DNA from: Bradyrhizobium frederickii
GTDB taxonomy: Bacteria > Pseudomonadota > Alphaproteobacteria > Rhizobiales > Xanthobacteraceae
Length of the DNA stretch: 64,000 bases
Assembly (NCBI RefSeq): GCF_004570865.1
Contig: NZ_SPQS01000004.1
Location: 124,001 to 188,000, forward strand
Direction of reading: 5' to 3'
Shown here in pieces: positions 51,666 to 59,719 of this stretch. Position 1 is the stretch's first letter; the number at the start of each line of letters is the position of its first letter. The position numbers and the translations under genes are program-made. Below the pieces are notes generated by a model. The model searched no databases and had not been told where the DNA came from. It saw only the letters and a list, made by a program, of their open reading frames with translations.

Positions 51666-52046
51666 ATGCGGATGCTGATGCTGGGAGCGGCGCTCGGCAT
51701 GATGACATCTGCCGCCATGATGTCCTCGGTCATGGCGGATGACGACGGCGCCAAGGGCGCGCAGAAGCTCGCCCAGCAGGGCCGTGACGATTACTGGCAT
51801 TGCCTGGCGCGGGAATATTCGCGCGACAGCAATCAGGGAATGACGGAACAGGATTTTAGCCGCTCGGTCGCGGGCGCCTGTCGGTCGGAGCGGCAATATT
51901 ACCGGGTGGCGCTGCTCGACTATCTCACCACGCAATATCCTGAGATCGATGCCGGCGCCCATCTCGCGACCGCAAACAGGGCGGTGGAATCCGCGCAGAA
52001 GGACATCGTGACGGCGTTCGTCAAGCACAGGCCACCGCCGAAGTAG
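51666..52046 (+). CDS. Secreted hypothetical protein
   Basis: This 126-residue protein has a signal peptide (residues 1-24, Met-rich and ending SVMA) and a mature helical region with two Cys (WHCLAREYSRD and GACRSERQYYR), possibly disulfide-bonded. No family is recognised. AAGGAG lies six bases before the ATG at 51666. It is probably a small periplasmic protein. Confidence 0.65.
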   Translation: MRMLMLGAALGMMTSAAMMSSVMADDDGAKGAQKLAQQGRDDYWHCLAREYSRDSNQGMTEQDFSRSVAGACRSERQYYRVALLDYLTTQYPEIDAGAHLATANRAVESAQKDIVTAFVKHRPPPK

Positions 52047-52117
52047 GGCCGTGGCCCTTCCGGCTCCGCGCGCATCCGTGGTATCACAGGGCGCATCTGG
52101 AACAGGGATGGGTTTCC

Positions 52118-52321
52118 ATGGCGTCTGAGTCGGTGGGGGGCATTTTGGGCGCGATCGTTGCCGCGGTCGTGCTTGCGGTCGCCGTCGTGTTCGGGCCGAT
52201 CGGCCAGTACGGCAAACCGCCCAAACCGGCGAAAGCCGAGCAGGCCCCGACTGCGGCACCCGCAGCCCCCGCCGCGCCCGCTCCGCGCGGCCCGATCATC
52301 CGGGAAGTGCCGAACCAATAG
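52118..52321 (+). CDS. Small single-span membrane protein, Pro/Ala-rich tail
   Basis: This 67-residue protein has one hydrophobic helix (about residues 8-28) and a Pro/Ala-rich C-terminal segment (PTAAPAAPAAPAPRGP). It resembles small anchored linkers. The ATG at 52118 follows GGGATGGGTTTCC. No family is recognised. It lies 70 bp after the secreted hypothetical protein on the same strand. Confidence 0.55.
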   Translation: MASESVGGILGAIVAAVVLAVAVVFGPIGQYGKPPKPAKAEQAPTAAPAAPAAPAPRGPIIREVPNQ

Positions 52322-52489
52322 GGCTTAAAGTTCCGGTTTCCGGCCCCTTGCGGAGCTGTCTTGTCGTTCCTATCTAGGTTCTAACGGCGACGTTGAGCGA
52401 AAACTCCGGCGCTGGGACGACCTTGGAATAGCTTAGGCTTGCGCCGGATGTACGCGCGGCCCGCCGTTCCGGGGTCGTTGGCATTTTAG

Positions 52490-52508
52490 GCCCCCTTTTG
52501 GGGCTTTT
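52490..52508 (+). terminator. Weak terminator-like hairpin upstream of glycosyltransferase
   Basis: GCCCC (52490-52494) and GGGGC (52500-52504) enclose CTTTT, and TTTT follows. The stem is only five base pairs, so this is a weak candidate. The rest of the 240-bp gap 52322-52562 shows no gene. Confidence 0.3.
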
Positions 52509-52562
52509 CCCACAGACCTCCCGGCTTGGCAGCGCAGGATGCGGCAGATATACGCTGCCGTC

Positions 52563-53696
52563 ATGAATGAAGCGATCAGACCGGGCTCCGACAACCCGCT
52601 ACAGGCCCAAGAGGGCCCGGAACTGTCGGTCATCGTCCCGACCTTCAACGAGCGCGACAACGTCACGGTGCTGTACCGGCGCCTGGAGGCGACGCTCGCC
52701 AACGTCGCCTGGGAGGTCGTGTTCGTCGACGACAATTCGCCCGACGGCACCTGGGACGTCGTGCGCGCGCTGGCGCAGCAGGACAGCCGCGTGCGCTGCA
52801 TCCGCCGCATCGGCCGCCGCGGTCTGTCGGGCGCCTGCATCGAGGGCATCCTGGCGTCCAGCGCGCCCTTTGTCGCCGTGATCGATGCCGACCTCCAGCA
52901 CGACGAGACGCAGTTGCCGAAGATGCTGTTGCTGCTCGCCAGCGACCAGGCCGATCTCGTGGTCGGCAGCCGCTACATCGAGGGCTACAAGAGCGAAGGC
53001 TTCAACAAGCAGCGCGCCGGCGCCAGCGCGCTGGCGACCGAGGTCGCGAGGAAGATGCTCCGGGTCGAGATCGCCGATCCCATGAGCGGATTCTTCATGA
53101 TCCGCCGCGACCGGTTCGAACAGCTCGCGCCGAAGCTGTCCGTGCACGGTTTCAAGATCCTGCTCGACGTCGTCGCGACCGCGCACGGTGGCTTGCGGGC
53201 TATCGAGATTCCCTACACTTTCGGCGCCCGCCAGCACGGCGAGAGCAAGCTCGATTCCATGGTCGCGCTCGACTTCCTCGGTCTCGTCTTCGCCAAGCTG
53301 ACCAACGACGTCGTCTCGCTGCGCTTCATCCTGTTCGCGATGGTCGGCGGCATCGGCCTCGTGGTGCATCTGACCACGCTGTTCATCGCGCTTCAGCTGT
53401 TCAAGGCGCCGTTCGCGGAGGCGCAGGCCGCCGGTGCCATCGTCGCCATGACCAGCAATTTCATCCTCAACAACTTCCTCACCTATCGCGACCAGCGGCT
53501 GAAGGGGTTTGCGCTGCTGCGCGGCCTGATCGCCTTCTACATCGTATGCAGCGTCGGCCTGCTCGCCAATGTCGGCGTCGCCTTCTCGGTCTACGACCAG
53601 GAGCCGATCTGGTGGCTGGCCGGCATGGCCGGCGCGCTGATGGGCGTGGTGTGGAACTACGCGATGTCCGGACTGTTCGTCTGGCGCAAGAAATAG
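52563..53696 (+). CDS. Polyprenol-type GT2 glycosyltransferase with GtrA domain
   Basis: This 377-residue protein has an N-terminal GT-A domain of the dolichol-phosphate mannosyltransferase type (LSVIVPTFNERDN, VFVDDNSPDGT, AVIDADLQHDE) at about residues 20-235. A C-terminal four-helix GtrA-like domain (about 245-375) is thought to flip or stabilise lipid-linked sugars. It would transfer a sugar to polyprenyl phosphate on the inner membrane. The ATG at 52563 is chosen; an in-frame ATG at 52539 is also possible. It is followed after four bases by an ArnT-like transferase. Confidence 0.92.
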   Translation: MNEAIRPGSDNPLQAQEGPELSVIVPTFNERDNVTVLYRRLEATLANVAWEVVFVDDNSPDGTWDVVRALAQQDSRVRCIRRIGRRGLSGACIEGILASSAPFVAVIDADLQHDETQLPKMLLLLASDQADLVVGSRYIEGYKSEGFNKQRAGASALATEVARKMLRVEIADPMSGFFMIRRDRFEQLAPKLSVHGFKILLDVVATAHGGLRAIEIPYTFGARQHGESKLDSMVALDFLGLVFAKLTNDVVSLRFILFAMVGGIGLVVHLTTLFIALQLFKAPFAEAQAAGAIVAMTSNFILNNFLTYRDQRLKGFALLRGLIAFYIVCSVGLLANVGVAFSVYDQEPIWWLAGMAGALMGVVWNYAMSGLFVWRKK

Positions 53697-53700
53697 CGCG

Positions 53701-55203
53701 ATGGGCGGGGCTGACGCGCGGATCGTCCGCAACACCGCGCTGCTGATTCTCGCGCTGGTGGCCCTGCGGCTCATCGCGGCCGCATTCACGCCGATCACCT
53801 TCGACGAAGCCTATTACTGGATGTGGTCGAAGAACCTGGCCGGGGGCTATTACGACCACCCGCCGATGGTCGCCTACGTGATCCGCGCCGGCACCATGAT
53901 CGCCGGCGATACCGAGCTCGGCGTCCGCCTGGTCTCGATCCTGCTGGCGCTGCCGATGAGCTATGCGGTCTACCGCTCCGCGGCGATCCTGTTCGGCGGG
54001 GCGCGCGTCGCGGCGACCAGTGCCATCCTGCTCAACGTTACGCTGCTGGCCTCCGTCGGCACGCTGATCGTGACGCCGGATGCGCCGCTGCTGGTCGCAT
54101 CCAGCTTCGTGCTGTTCTTCCTCGCCAAGGTGCTGGAGACCGGCCGCGGCGTCTGGTGGCTCGCGGTCGGCGCGGCCGTCGGCGCGGCGCTGCTGTCGAA
54201 ATACACCGCGATGTTCTTTGGCGCTGCGATCCTGATCTGGCTCGCTTTCGTGCCGAAGCTGCGGCGCTGGTTTCTCTCGCCCTGGCCCTATCTCGGCGGC
54301 CTCGTTGCGCTCGCGCTGTTCGCGCCGGTGATTCTCTGGAACGCGGACCATCAATGGGTCTCGTTCGCAAAGCAGCTCGGCCGCGCCAAGATCGAGGACT
54401 TCCGTCCGGTCTTCATCGCCGAGCTGATCCCGACCCAGATCGCGTTCGCGACCCCCTTGGTCTTCATCCTCGGCGCGATGGGGCTGCACGCGCTGACCTG
54501 GCAGCGCGCGGGCGCGCTGGCCTCGCGCGTGCTGATCGAGGCGATGTTCTGGACCATCGTCGCCTATTTCGTCTGGCATTCGCTGCATGCCCGTGTCGAA
54601 GCCAACTGGTTCGCGCCGGTCTATCCGCCCTTCGTCATTGCTGCCGCGGCCGCCGCCAACCTCGTACAGTGGAAGCCGCGTGCGCGGCGCCTGGCGGAGG
54701 TCTGCCTGCGCTGGGCGGCGCCCACCGGCATCGTGATGTTTGCCGCGCTGATCGTGCAGGCCAACACCGGCTGGCTGTCGGGCTATCGCCGCGATGCCAC
54801 CGTGCGCAGCGTCGGCGTCGGCTGGCGCGAACTCGCCGCGGGAATCGAAGAGGTGCGCGCGCGCCATGGCGCGAGCTGTGTGCTCGCGCAGGACTACGGC
54901 ACCACGGGATGGCTCGCTTTCTATTTGCCGCGCGGCACCTGCGTGCTGCAGCAGAACCAGCGCATCCGCTGGGTCAACATGGGCGAGCCCGATCCAAAAT
55001 TGCTTGCGGGCAAGCTGCTCTATGTCGACGAGCCGCGCACCGGCGGTCACCCCGTGCTCAACGATCTCTTCGCGAAGGTCACGCAGGTCGCGCAATTGCA
55101 GCGCAAGCGCGGGCCGCTCGTGATCGAGACCTACGGCATCGATCTGCTCGAAGGCGCCAAGGGCGACGTGCTGGATCGCTCGCCGCCGCCGGAGGCGAGA
55201 TAG
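53701..55203 (+). CDS. ArnT-like GT39/83 glycosyltransferase
   Basis: This 500-residue integral-membrane GT-C enzyme has 10-12 hydrophobic segments. The catalytic Asp35-Glu36 pair is in FDEAYYWMW, followed by GGYYDHPPMVAYVIR, both characteristic of the PMT/ArnT group. It would use the lipid-linked sugar made by the adjacent GT2 enzyme to glycosylate an envelope acceptor (inference from pairing). The periplasmic C-terminal domain includes YGTTGWLAFYLP. Start ATG at 53701. Confidence 0.92.
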   Translation: MGGADARIVRNTALLILALVALRLIAAAFTPITFDEAYYWMWSKNLAGGYYDHPPMVAYVIRAGTMIAGDTELGVRLVSILLALPMSYAVYRSAAILFGGARVAATSAILLNVTLLASVGTLIVTPDAPLLVASSFVLFFLAKVLETGRGVWWLAVGAAVGAALLSKYTAMFFGAAILIWLAFVPKLRRWFLSPWPYLGGLVALALFAPVILWNADHQWVSFAKQLGRAKIEDFRPVFIAELIPTQIAFATPLVFILGAMGLHALTWQRAGALASRVLIEAMFWTIVAYFVWHSLHARVEANWFAPVYPPFVIAAAAAANLVQWKPRARRLAEVCLRWAAPTGIVMFAALIVQANTGWLSGYRRDATVRSVGVGWRELAAGIEEVRARHGASCVLAQDYGTTGWLAFYLPRGTCVLQQNQRIRWVNMGEPDPKLLAGKLLYVDEPRTGGHPVLNDLFAKVTQVAQLQRKRGPLVIETYGIDLLEGAKGDVLDRSPPPEAR

Positions 55204-55206
55204 CTT

Positions 55207-55347
55207 GTCGTCCCTGCGAACGCAGGGACCCATACCGCGGGATCTATCGATAAGCGGCCGTTGCTTGTACCGCGCGAAAGGCCGCTCACGAGCAATCTTC
55301 GCCAAACTTCTCCCTGTGGGTATGGGTCCCTGCGTTCGCAGGGATGA
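55207..55347. repeat. Intergenic inverted repeat, 'cgtccctgcg' family
   Basis: GTCCCTGCGAACGCAGGGAC at the left and GTCCCTGCGTTCGCAGGGAT at the right are each self-complementary, and the outer flanks CCCATAC / GTATGGG also pair. It lies at a convergent junction between the GT39-like and cyclase genes. Confidence 0.75.
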
Positions 55348-55377
55348 CAGCGAGTGTGGAGTGTGCAGCAGTGGTCT

Positions 55378-57264
55378 TCAGCCAATCATCTCGGCCTTGT
55401 CCGTAGCCTGGCCCGGCCCGCTCTGATCGCGCCAGAACCACACCGTCACGACGCCTGAGCGGCCGCGGACCTGGGCGAGCAGGGGGCCTGACAGAACGCC
55501 GTCGGGATCCCCGTGGAAGTCGGCTGCATCCAGCAGCGTATCGCTGAGCGCGAGCCGGGCGCCGTTCTGGGTGGCCACCTCCATCAGCCGGCTCGCGACG
55601 TTGACGGTGTCGCCCGTCGCCGTGATGTGCTGGTGACTTTCGCCGAGCCGCGAGGCGACGATCTCGCCGAAATGCGCCCCGATCTTGAAGCCGAGTCGAT
55701 CGCCGATGGCCGTCGGCAGCGAGGCGATCCAGCGTTCGACGCTGCGATGCAGGTCGATCGCACATTTCAGCGCGCGCGCCGGATCATCGGGCATCGCACC
55801 CGGAAGTCCGAACAGGATCATGGCGCCGTCGCCGAGAAAGCCCGTGATCGTGCCTCCGCAATCGACCGCGCTCTTGTCGATCAGCGCGTGGAATGCCTTC
55901 AAAATCCCCTGGATCGCGTCCGGATCGGTCCGTTCGCTCAGGGCGGTGAAGCCGGAGAGATCGATGAAGACCACCGCTGCGTCCTGCCGGACGGGCTTTG
56001 ACAGGAAATTCGGATCGCGCGCCAGCCATCCTTGCACTGCGGGTGACTGGAACCGGGCAAGCGACCTGCTCTTGTCGGCAAGATATTGCGTGCGGCGGCC
56101 TCCGGCCCACAGCTGTACACCGGCAAAGATCGCAACCGGCGGCACCGCGGCAGCGAGCGTAGTTGCTGCATTCAGCCAGACGCCATGCGTGAACGCGAGC
56201 GTATTGAGCGCAGCCCAGGCGATCATCACAGCGGCCGCCGCCATAATGCCGAGCGCGCTGCGGCGCCAGGCGAGCAGGCCGACCAGCAGCATCGGCAGCA
56301 GGATCGCAGCAAGCGCGTCGGCGATACGAACCCTGTGGTCGCGCACGATGCCGTCGCCGGCCACAAGATGCGTGATCGCAGTCGAGACCACCTCGACGCC
56401 GGGCATCAGCGAATCGAACGGTGTGGGATAGAAGTCGCCTCCGCCGGCGACCGAGGCGCCGATCACGACGATCCGGTTTTCGATCGCCGTGCGGTCGAGC
56501 GTGCCGTCGAAGATGCTCTGCGCGCTGACGGTGCGGATGGTGCGCCGCGGACCGTAATAGGTGATCGGCAGCGCGAAATCGGTGTCGGTCGGCACCGCGC
56601 GGTCGCCGAGCATGAGACGATCCGGCGCGATCGTCAGCGGCTTGTCGAGCGCACGGCTGGCGACGCGCAGGGGGAGCGACAGCTCGACCTTGTCGTGAGT
56701 CCGGAACAGCATCGGCACCGAGAGCGGAGAGCCCGACTGTCCGGTCGCGACATTGACGACGCCGACCTCGGCGTGGTCGGCGAACGCCGGCAACGGCAGC
56801 AGGAAGCGTTCGGCTTGCGGCAGCGCGGCGAGGGGACCCTGGCTGCTCGGCTCCACGGTTGCGCTGGCGCTGGGGAAGATCGCAGCGGCGGCGAGCACCA
56901 TGGGACCCGTCGCCAGCGTGTTGGCCAGCGTGGCGTCGCCGATCGCAGCGCTGCGATCGACGAGCAGGAGATCGATCGCGACCACCTTCGGCTTGAACTG
57001 CACGATGGTGTCGACGACGCGGGCGAGGTCGGCGCGCGGCAGCGGATAGCTGCCGCCGCGCTTCACCACGGTATCGTCGATCGCAACGATGGTGACGAGA
57101 TCGGGTGGACGCTGCACGCCGCGGATTTGGGTCCGCCAATCGGTAAGCGTTGCTTCGAGGCGGTCGAGAAAGCGCAGATGCCCGTAGGCGTGCGCGGCAT
57201 AGATGCCCGCGCCCCACAGCGCGGTGAGGATGAGTGCTACCAGGATCTGAACGCGTCTAGTCAC
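55378..57264 (-). CDS. CHASE2-domain adenylate cyclase
   Basis: This 628-residue protein has TM1 (about residues 6-25), a periplasmic CHASE2 sensor (about 30-300; VTIVAIDDTVVKRGGSYPLP, VVAIDLLLVDRSA and IVVIGASVAGGGDFYPTPFD), three helices (about 305-380) and a C-terminal class III cyclase domain. The cyclase region has VVFIDLSGFTALSERTDPD, ITGFLGDGAMILFGLP and TATGDTVNVASRLMEVATQN. The GTG at 57264 is used; a TTG at 57276 is an alternative. It follows a FecR-like gene on the same strand, a common pairing. The product is presumably cAMP. Confidence 0.93.
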   Translation of the reverse strand: MTRRVQILVALILTALWGAGIYAAHAYGHLRFLDRLEATLTDWRTQIRGVQRPPDLVTIVAIDDTVVKRGGSYPLPRADLARVVDTIVQFKPKVVAIDLLLVDRSAAIGDATLANTLATGPMVLAAAAIFPSASATVEPSSQGPLAALPQAERFLLPLPAFADHAEVGVVNVATGQSGSPLSVPMLFRTHDKVELSLPLRVASRALDKPLTIAPDRLMLGDRAVPTDTDFALPITYYGPRRTIRTVSAQSIFDGTLDRTAIENRIVVIGASVAGGGDFYPTPFDSLMPGVEVVSTAITHLVAGDGIVRDHRVRIADALAAILLPMLLVGLLAWRRSALGIMAAAAVMIAWAALNTLAFTHGVWLNAATTLAAAVPPVAIFAGVQLWAGGRRTQYLADKSRSLARFQSPAVQGWLARDPNFLSKPVRQDAAVVFIDLSGFTALSERTDPDAIQGILKAFHALIDKSAVDCGGTITGFLGDGAMILFGLPGAMPDDPARALKCAIDLHRSVERWIASLPTAIGDRLGFKIGAHFGEIVASRLGESHQHITATGDTVNVASRLMEVATQNGARLALSDTLLDAADFHGDPDGVLSGPLLAQVRGRSGVVTVWFWRDQSGPGQATDKAEMIG

Positions 57265-57296
57265 TAAGTGCTGCAATCTTCTTTGTTCTAGGTCCT

Positions 57297-57396
57297 GTTG
57301 GCCAAGTCTTGCTGGCCAAGTCTCTTACTGGCCAAGTCTTACTGGCCAAGTCTTACTGGCCGAGCCTTATTGACCAAGCCTTACTGGCCGAGCCTT
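57297..57396. repeat. Tandem 14-bp minisatellite
   Basis: Seven tandem units of about 14 bp with consensus ACTGGCCAAGTCTT start at 57297, 57311, 57327, 57341, 57355, 57369 and 57383. The second unit has two extra bases. They fill the gap between the FecR-like and cyclase genes, and the sixth and seventh units cover the FecR stop codon and last codons. Confidence 0.85.
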
Positions 57397-57905
57397 GCCA
57401 TCAGCGCATCGACACGCGGCTGGCCCCATGTCTTGATCGTCAACGGGCCGGTCGCTTCCACGTCGACGCCTTCGCCGGGGCCGAGAACGACGCCGCGCCC
57501 GGGTGTCCTGCGGTTGACGCCGACCCGGCCGTCAGCAACGAAGACGGAGGTCTTGGCCTCGGCGGCATCGACGGCCCATCTGGTGCCGCGCACCGCGGCG
57601 ATCGCCTGCGGCGTCAGCACCTTGAAGGGATTGCCCCGGGGCTTCCTGGGCACCTCGACCAGCAGCGCTTTGCTGCTCAACTCGACGGAGTCTATATGTC
57701 CGTCGCGGTTGGCGTCCTTTAGTTCAAATCTGGCGCCGTTTTCTGCGACGATGGTGATGCCGTTGTCGCAGCGCCAAATGTGCGTGCCTGCGGTGGATGG
57801 CGCTGCCGTGCAGCCCGCATTGGCCGCAGGCTGTGCAATTGCAGAACCAATCAACAGAAACGACGACGCCAGGGCGAAAAACCCGGCGCGCGCGAGAACA
57901 TTCAT
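57381..57905 (-). CDS. FecR-domain secreted protein
   Basis: This 174-residue protein has a signal peptide (residues 1-25, ending GSAIA) and a FecR-like domain: VEVPRKPRGNPFKVLTPQAI, AAVRGTRWAVDAAEAKTSVF, VADGRVGV. Such proteins commonly stand next to CHASE2 cyclases and probably form part of the sensor. The ATG at 57905 has GGAGG five bases upstream. The last codons coincide with a tandem repeat unit. An 18-bp palindrome lies 43 bp before the start. Confidence 0.88.
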   Translation of the reverse strand: MNVLARAGFFALASSFLLIGSAIAQPAANAGCTAAPSTAGTHIWRCDNGITIVAENGARFELKDANRDGHIDSVELSSKALLVEVPRKPRGNPFKVLTPQAIAAVRGTRWAVDAAEAKTSVFVADGRVGVNRRTPGRGVVLGPGEGVDVEATGPLTIKTWGQPRVDALMARLGQ

Positions 57906-57947
57906 GCCAGCCTCCGTTTGCGTGCTTGGCACAGTTCAAGGCGATGT

Positions 57948-57965
57948 TGATACGGTACCGTATCA
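57948..57965. promoter_or_regulatory. 18-bp palindromic operator upstream of FecR-like gene
   Basis: TGATACGGTACCGTATCA is a perfect palindrome. The TGATACG / CGTATCA half sites resemble TetR-family operators such as that of PhlF. It is placed to control the FecR/CHASE2-cyclase unit, but no cognate regulator gene is adjacent. Confidence 0.6.
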
Positions 57966-58314
57966 CACGCAGAGGCTGCTGAAAAGTGCCGCTCTGTCAG
58001 CTATTTCCCCGCTGCGGCATTTTCCAGTCCGGCCCGATCAACTTTCGGTCAGGGAAGGCCGGTGCCACGTGAGTTGCGCTGCAGGAGGCGTGATGGCGTG
58101 AGCGGCCCAACGCGGGCGCCAAGGGGGCGCCAAGGGAGCCAAGAGAGAGGTGGAGGGACGCATCGCACGCCAGCCTCGCGCAATGCTTCCCCGTTATCAT
58201 CCGGGCATTGAGGATCACGAAAAGGACTTGGTTGGATGCGCTTAAAGGCGCGGCCGGCGAGGTCCGCTGACGGCACTGATCCGGCCGAGAATCATGGTTA
58301 ACAGACGCTTCTAA

Positions 58315-58338
58315 GTCCGTAGTTCTGCGGGCTTTTTT
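58315..58338 (+). terminator. Orphan terminator-like hairpin
   Basis: GTCCGTA (58315-58321) can pair with TGCGGGC (58326-58332), including two G-U pairs, around a GTTC loop, and TTTTTT (58333-58338) follows. No gene on this strand ends just upstream, so it might close a small RNA. Confidence 0.35.
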
Positions 58339-58509
58339 CTCAAAATGAGACAGCGTTGACGAGCTGCCCTACATCCGCCCGAACTTAATCCGCATTTAAC
58401 TAAAAGTCGCCTTAATGACGCTCCGACCCTCTGCGAGATGCTGTTCCCGGATCGTGACCAGCGGCACTTTGAAGGGGGACTGAGTGACACCGTCCTGGAC
58501 GCAAGGCGA

Positions 58510-59688
58510 ATGAGTACGAGTATCGCTGCGCCGAGTAACGCGGCACGGAAGTCGAAAAATTTCTCGAAAAGCCCTTCGCGGAAATCTTCCCGGCAAATGA
58601 CCACGACCAATTGGCTCGGCGCCGCGGCGATCGGCTGCGCCGTGATGGGCGCCGGCTGGACCATCTACAGCAACGTCTTCGGCGCGAGCGTCTATCCGAC
58701 CGTCGGCAGCATCGGCTACGACGAGCCGGTGATCAAGCGGGCGCCCAAGGTCGCGCTGCGCGAGGCTGGCGAGGCCATCAAGGACGCTTTTGCGCTCCTG
58801 CCTGACCGGTTGCAGGTCGCAACCCCGATCTCGCGCGAGATGTTCAACGAGCGCTTTGCCGCAGCTGCGACGCAGGGCGTGCCCTCGAATGCGTCGAGCG
58901 CCGCACCCGCGACCCAGGTTGCGGTGGCTAACGACCCGCCGAAGCAGAGCGTGATCGCCAAGGTCGCGGAAGCGCTGAAGCCGTCGGCCCCGGCCAAACT
59001 CGCCGACAAGACCACCGACAAGGCCGCAGACAAGACCAAGCGCGCCCCGGATGCCCAGATCCAGCTCGCCTCGGCCGATCCGGCCCAGATCGTGCCGGCA
59101 CCCGAAGAGAAGAAGTCGTTCGCCGATCGCGCCAAGGCCGCGGTGATGTCGATCACCTCGCCGCGTCAGTCGATGGTGGAAAAGCTCTGGGGCAAGCGTG
59201 ATCCGTCCGGCGGGCTGCTTGCTTATGCCTCGGCCGATGCCAGCATCACCGCGTCCATCGCGCCGAAGGAGCAGAACCCGATGCTCGGCGGCGCACCGCC
59301 CTATGAGCGCGACACCGCGGTCTACGACATCACCGCCAAGACGGTGTATCTGCCCGATGGCACCAAGCTCGAGGCGCATTCCGGCCTCGGCTCCAATCTC
59401 GACGACCCGCGCTCCCAGCGCCAGCGCATGCGCGGCGTGACACCGCCGCACATCTACACGCTGAAGCCGCGCGAGGCGCTATTCCACGGCGTGCCGGCGC
59501 TGCGCCTGACCCCGATCGGCGGCGAGAGCGCGATCTACGGCCGCGACGGCCTGCTCGCGCACACCTTCATGCTCGGACCGAACGGCGATTCCAACGGCTG
59601 CGTGTCGTTCAAGGACTATTACGCGTTCCTCGACGCCTACCGCAACAAGGGCATCCGCAAGCTCGCGGTGCTGGCGCGGGTGGAGTGA
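58510..59688 (+). CDS. Membrane-anchored DUF2778 (Tlde1-like) protein
   Basis: This 392-residue protein has an N-terminal membrane helix (about 34-56), a long Ala/Lys/Asp-rich linker (about 100-260) and a C-terminal DUF2778 domain. It contains His351 and Cys364 in NGDSNGCVSFKDYYAFL, the catalytic pattern of L,D-transpeptidase-like Tlde1 proteins. It is therefore likely to cut or modify peptidoglycan on the periplasmic side. The ATG at 58510 is chosen over one at 58438 because of AAGGCG upstream; a third ATG at 58597 directly precedes the membrane helix. Confidence 0.85.
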   Translation: MSTSIAAPSNAARKSKNFSKSPSRKSSRQMTTTNWLGAAAIGCAVMGAGWTIYSNVFGASVYPTVGSIGYDEPVIKRAPKVALREAGEAIKDAFALLPDRLQVATPISREMFNERFAAAATQGVPSNASSAAPATQVAVANDPPKQSVIAKVAEALKPSAPAKLADKTTDKAADKTKRAPDAQIQLASADPAQIVPAPEEKKSFADRAKAAVMSITSPRQSMVEKLWGKRDPSGGLLAYASADASITASIAPKEQNPMLGGAPPYERDTAVYDITAKTVYLPDGTKLEAHSGLGSNLDDPRSQRQRMRGVTPPHIYTLKPREALFHGVPALRLTPIGGESAIYGRDGLLAHTFMLGPNGDSNGCVSFKDYYAFLDAYRNKGIRKLAVLARVE

Positions 59689-59719
59689 GGCGCAGCGCGC
59701 CTCACCGCTTTCTGCACGA

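Larger units (their letters stand above)
57906..58509. other. Gene-free 600-bp region
   Basis: No supported protein-coding frame. It holds the palindrome at 57948-57965, a terminator-like hairpin at 58315-58338, and about 350 bp between them that shows nothing recognisable. The frame on the minus strand at 58311-58664 runs antisense to the DUF2778 gene and is not supported. Confidence 0.55.

Noticed and set aside
58311-58664. Minus-strand frame overlapping the DUF2778 start
   Set aside because: It is antisense to a well-supported gene and has no recognisable features.
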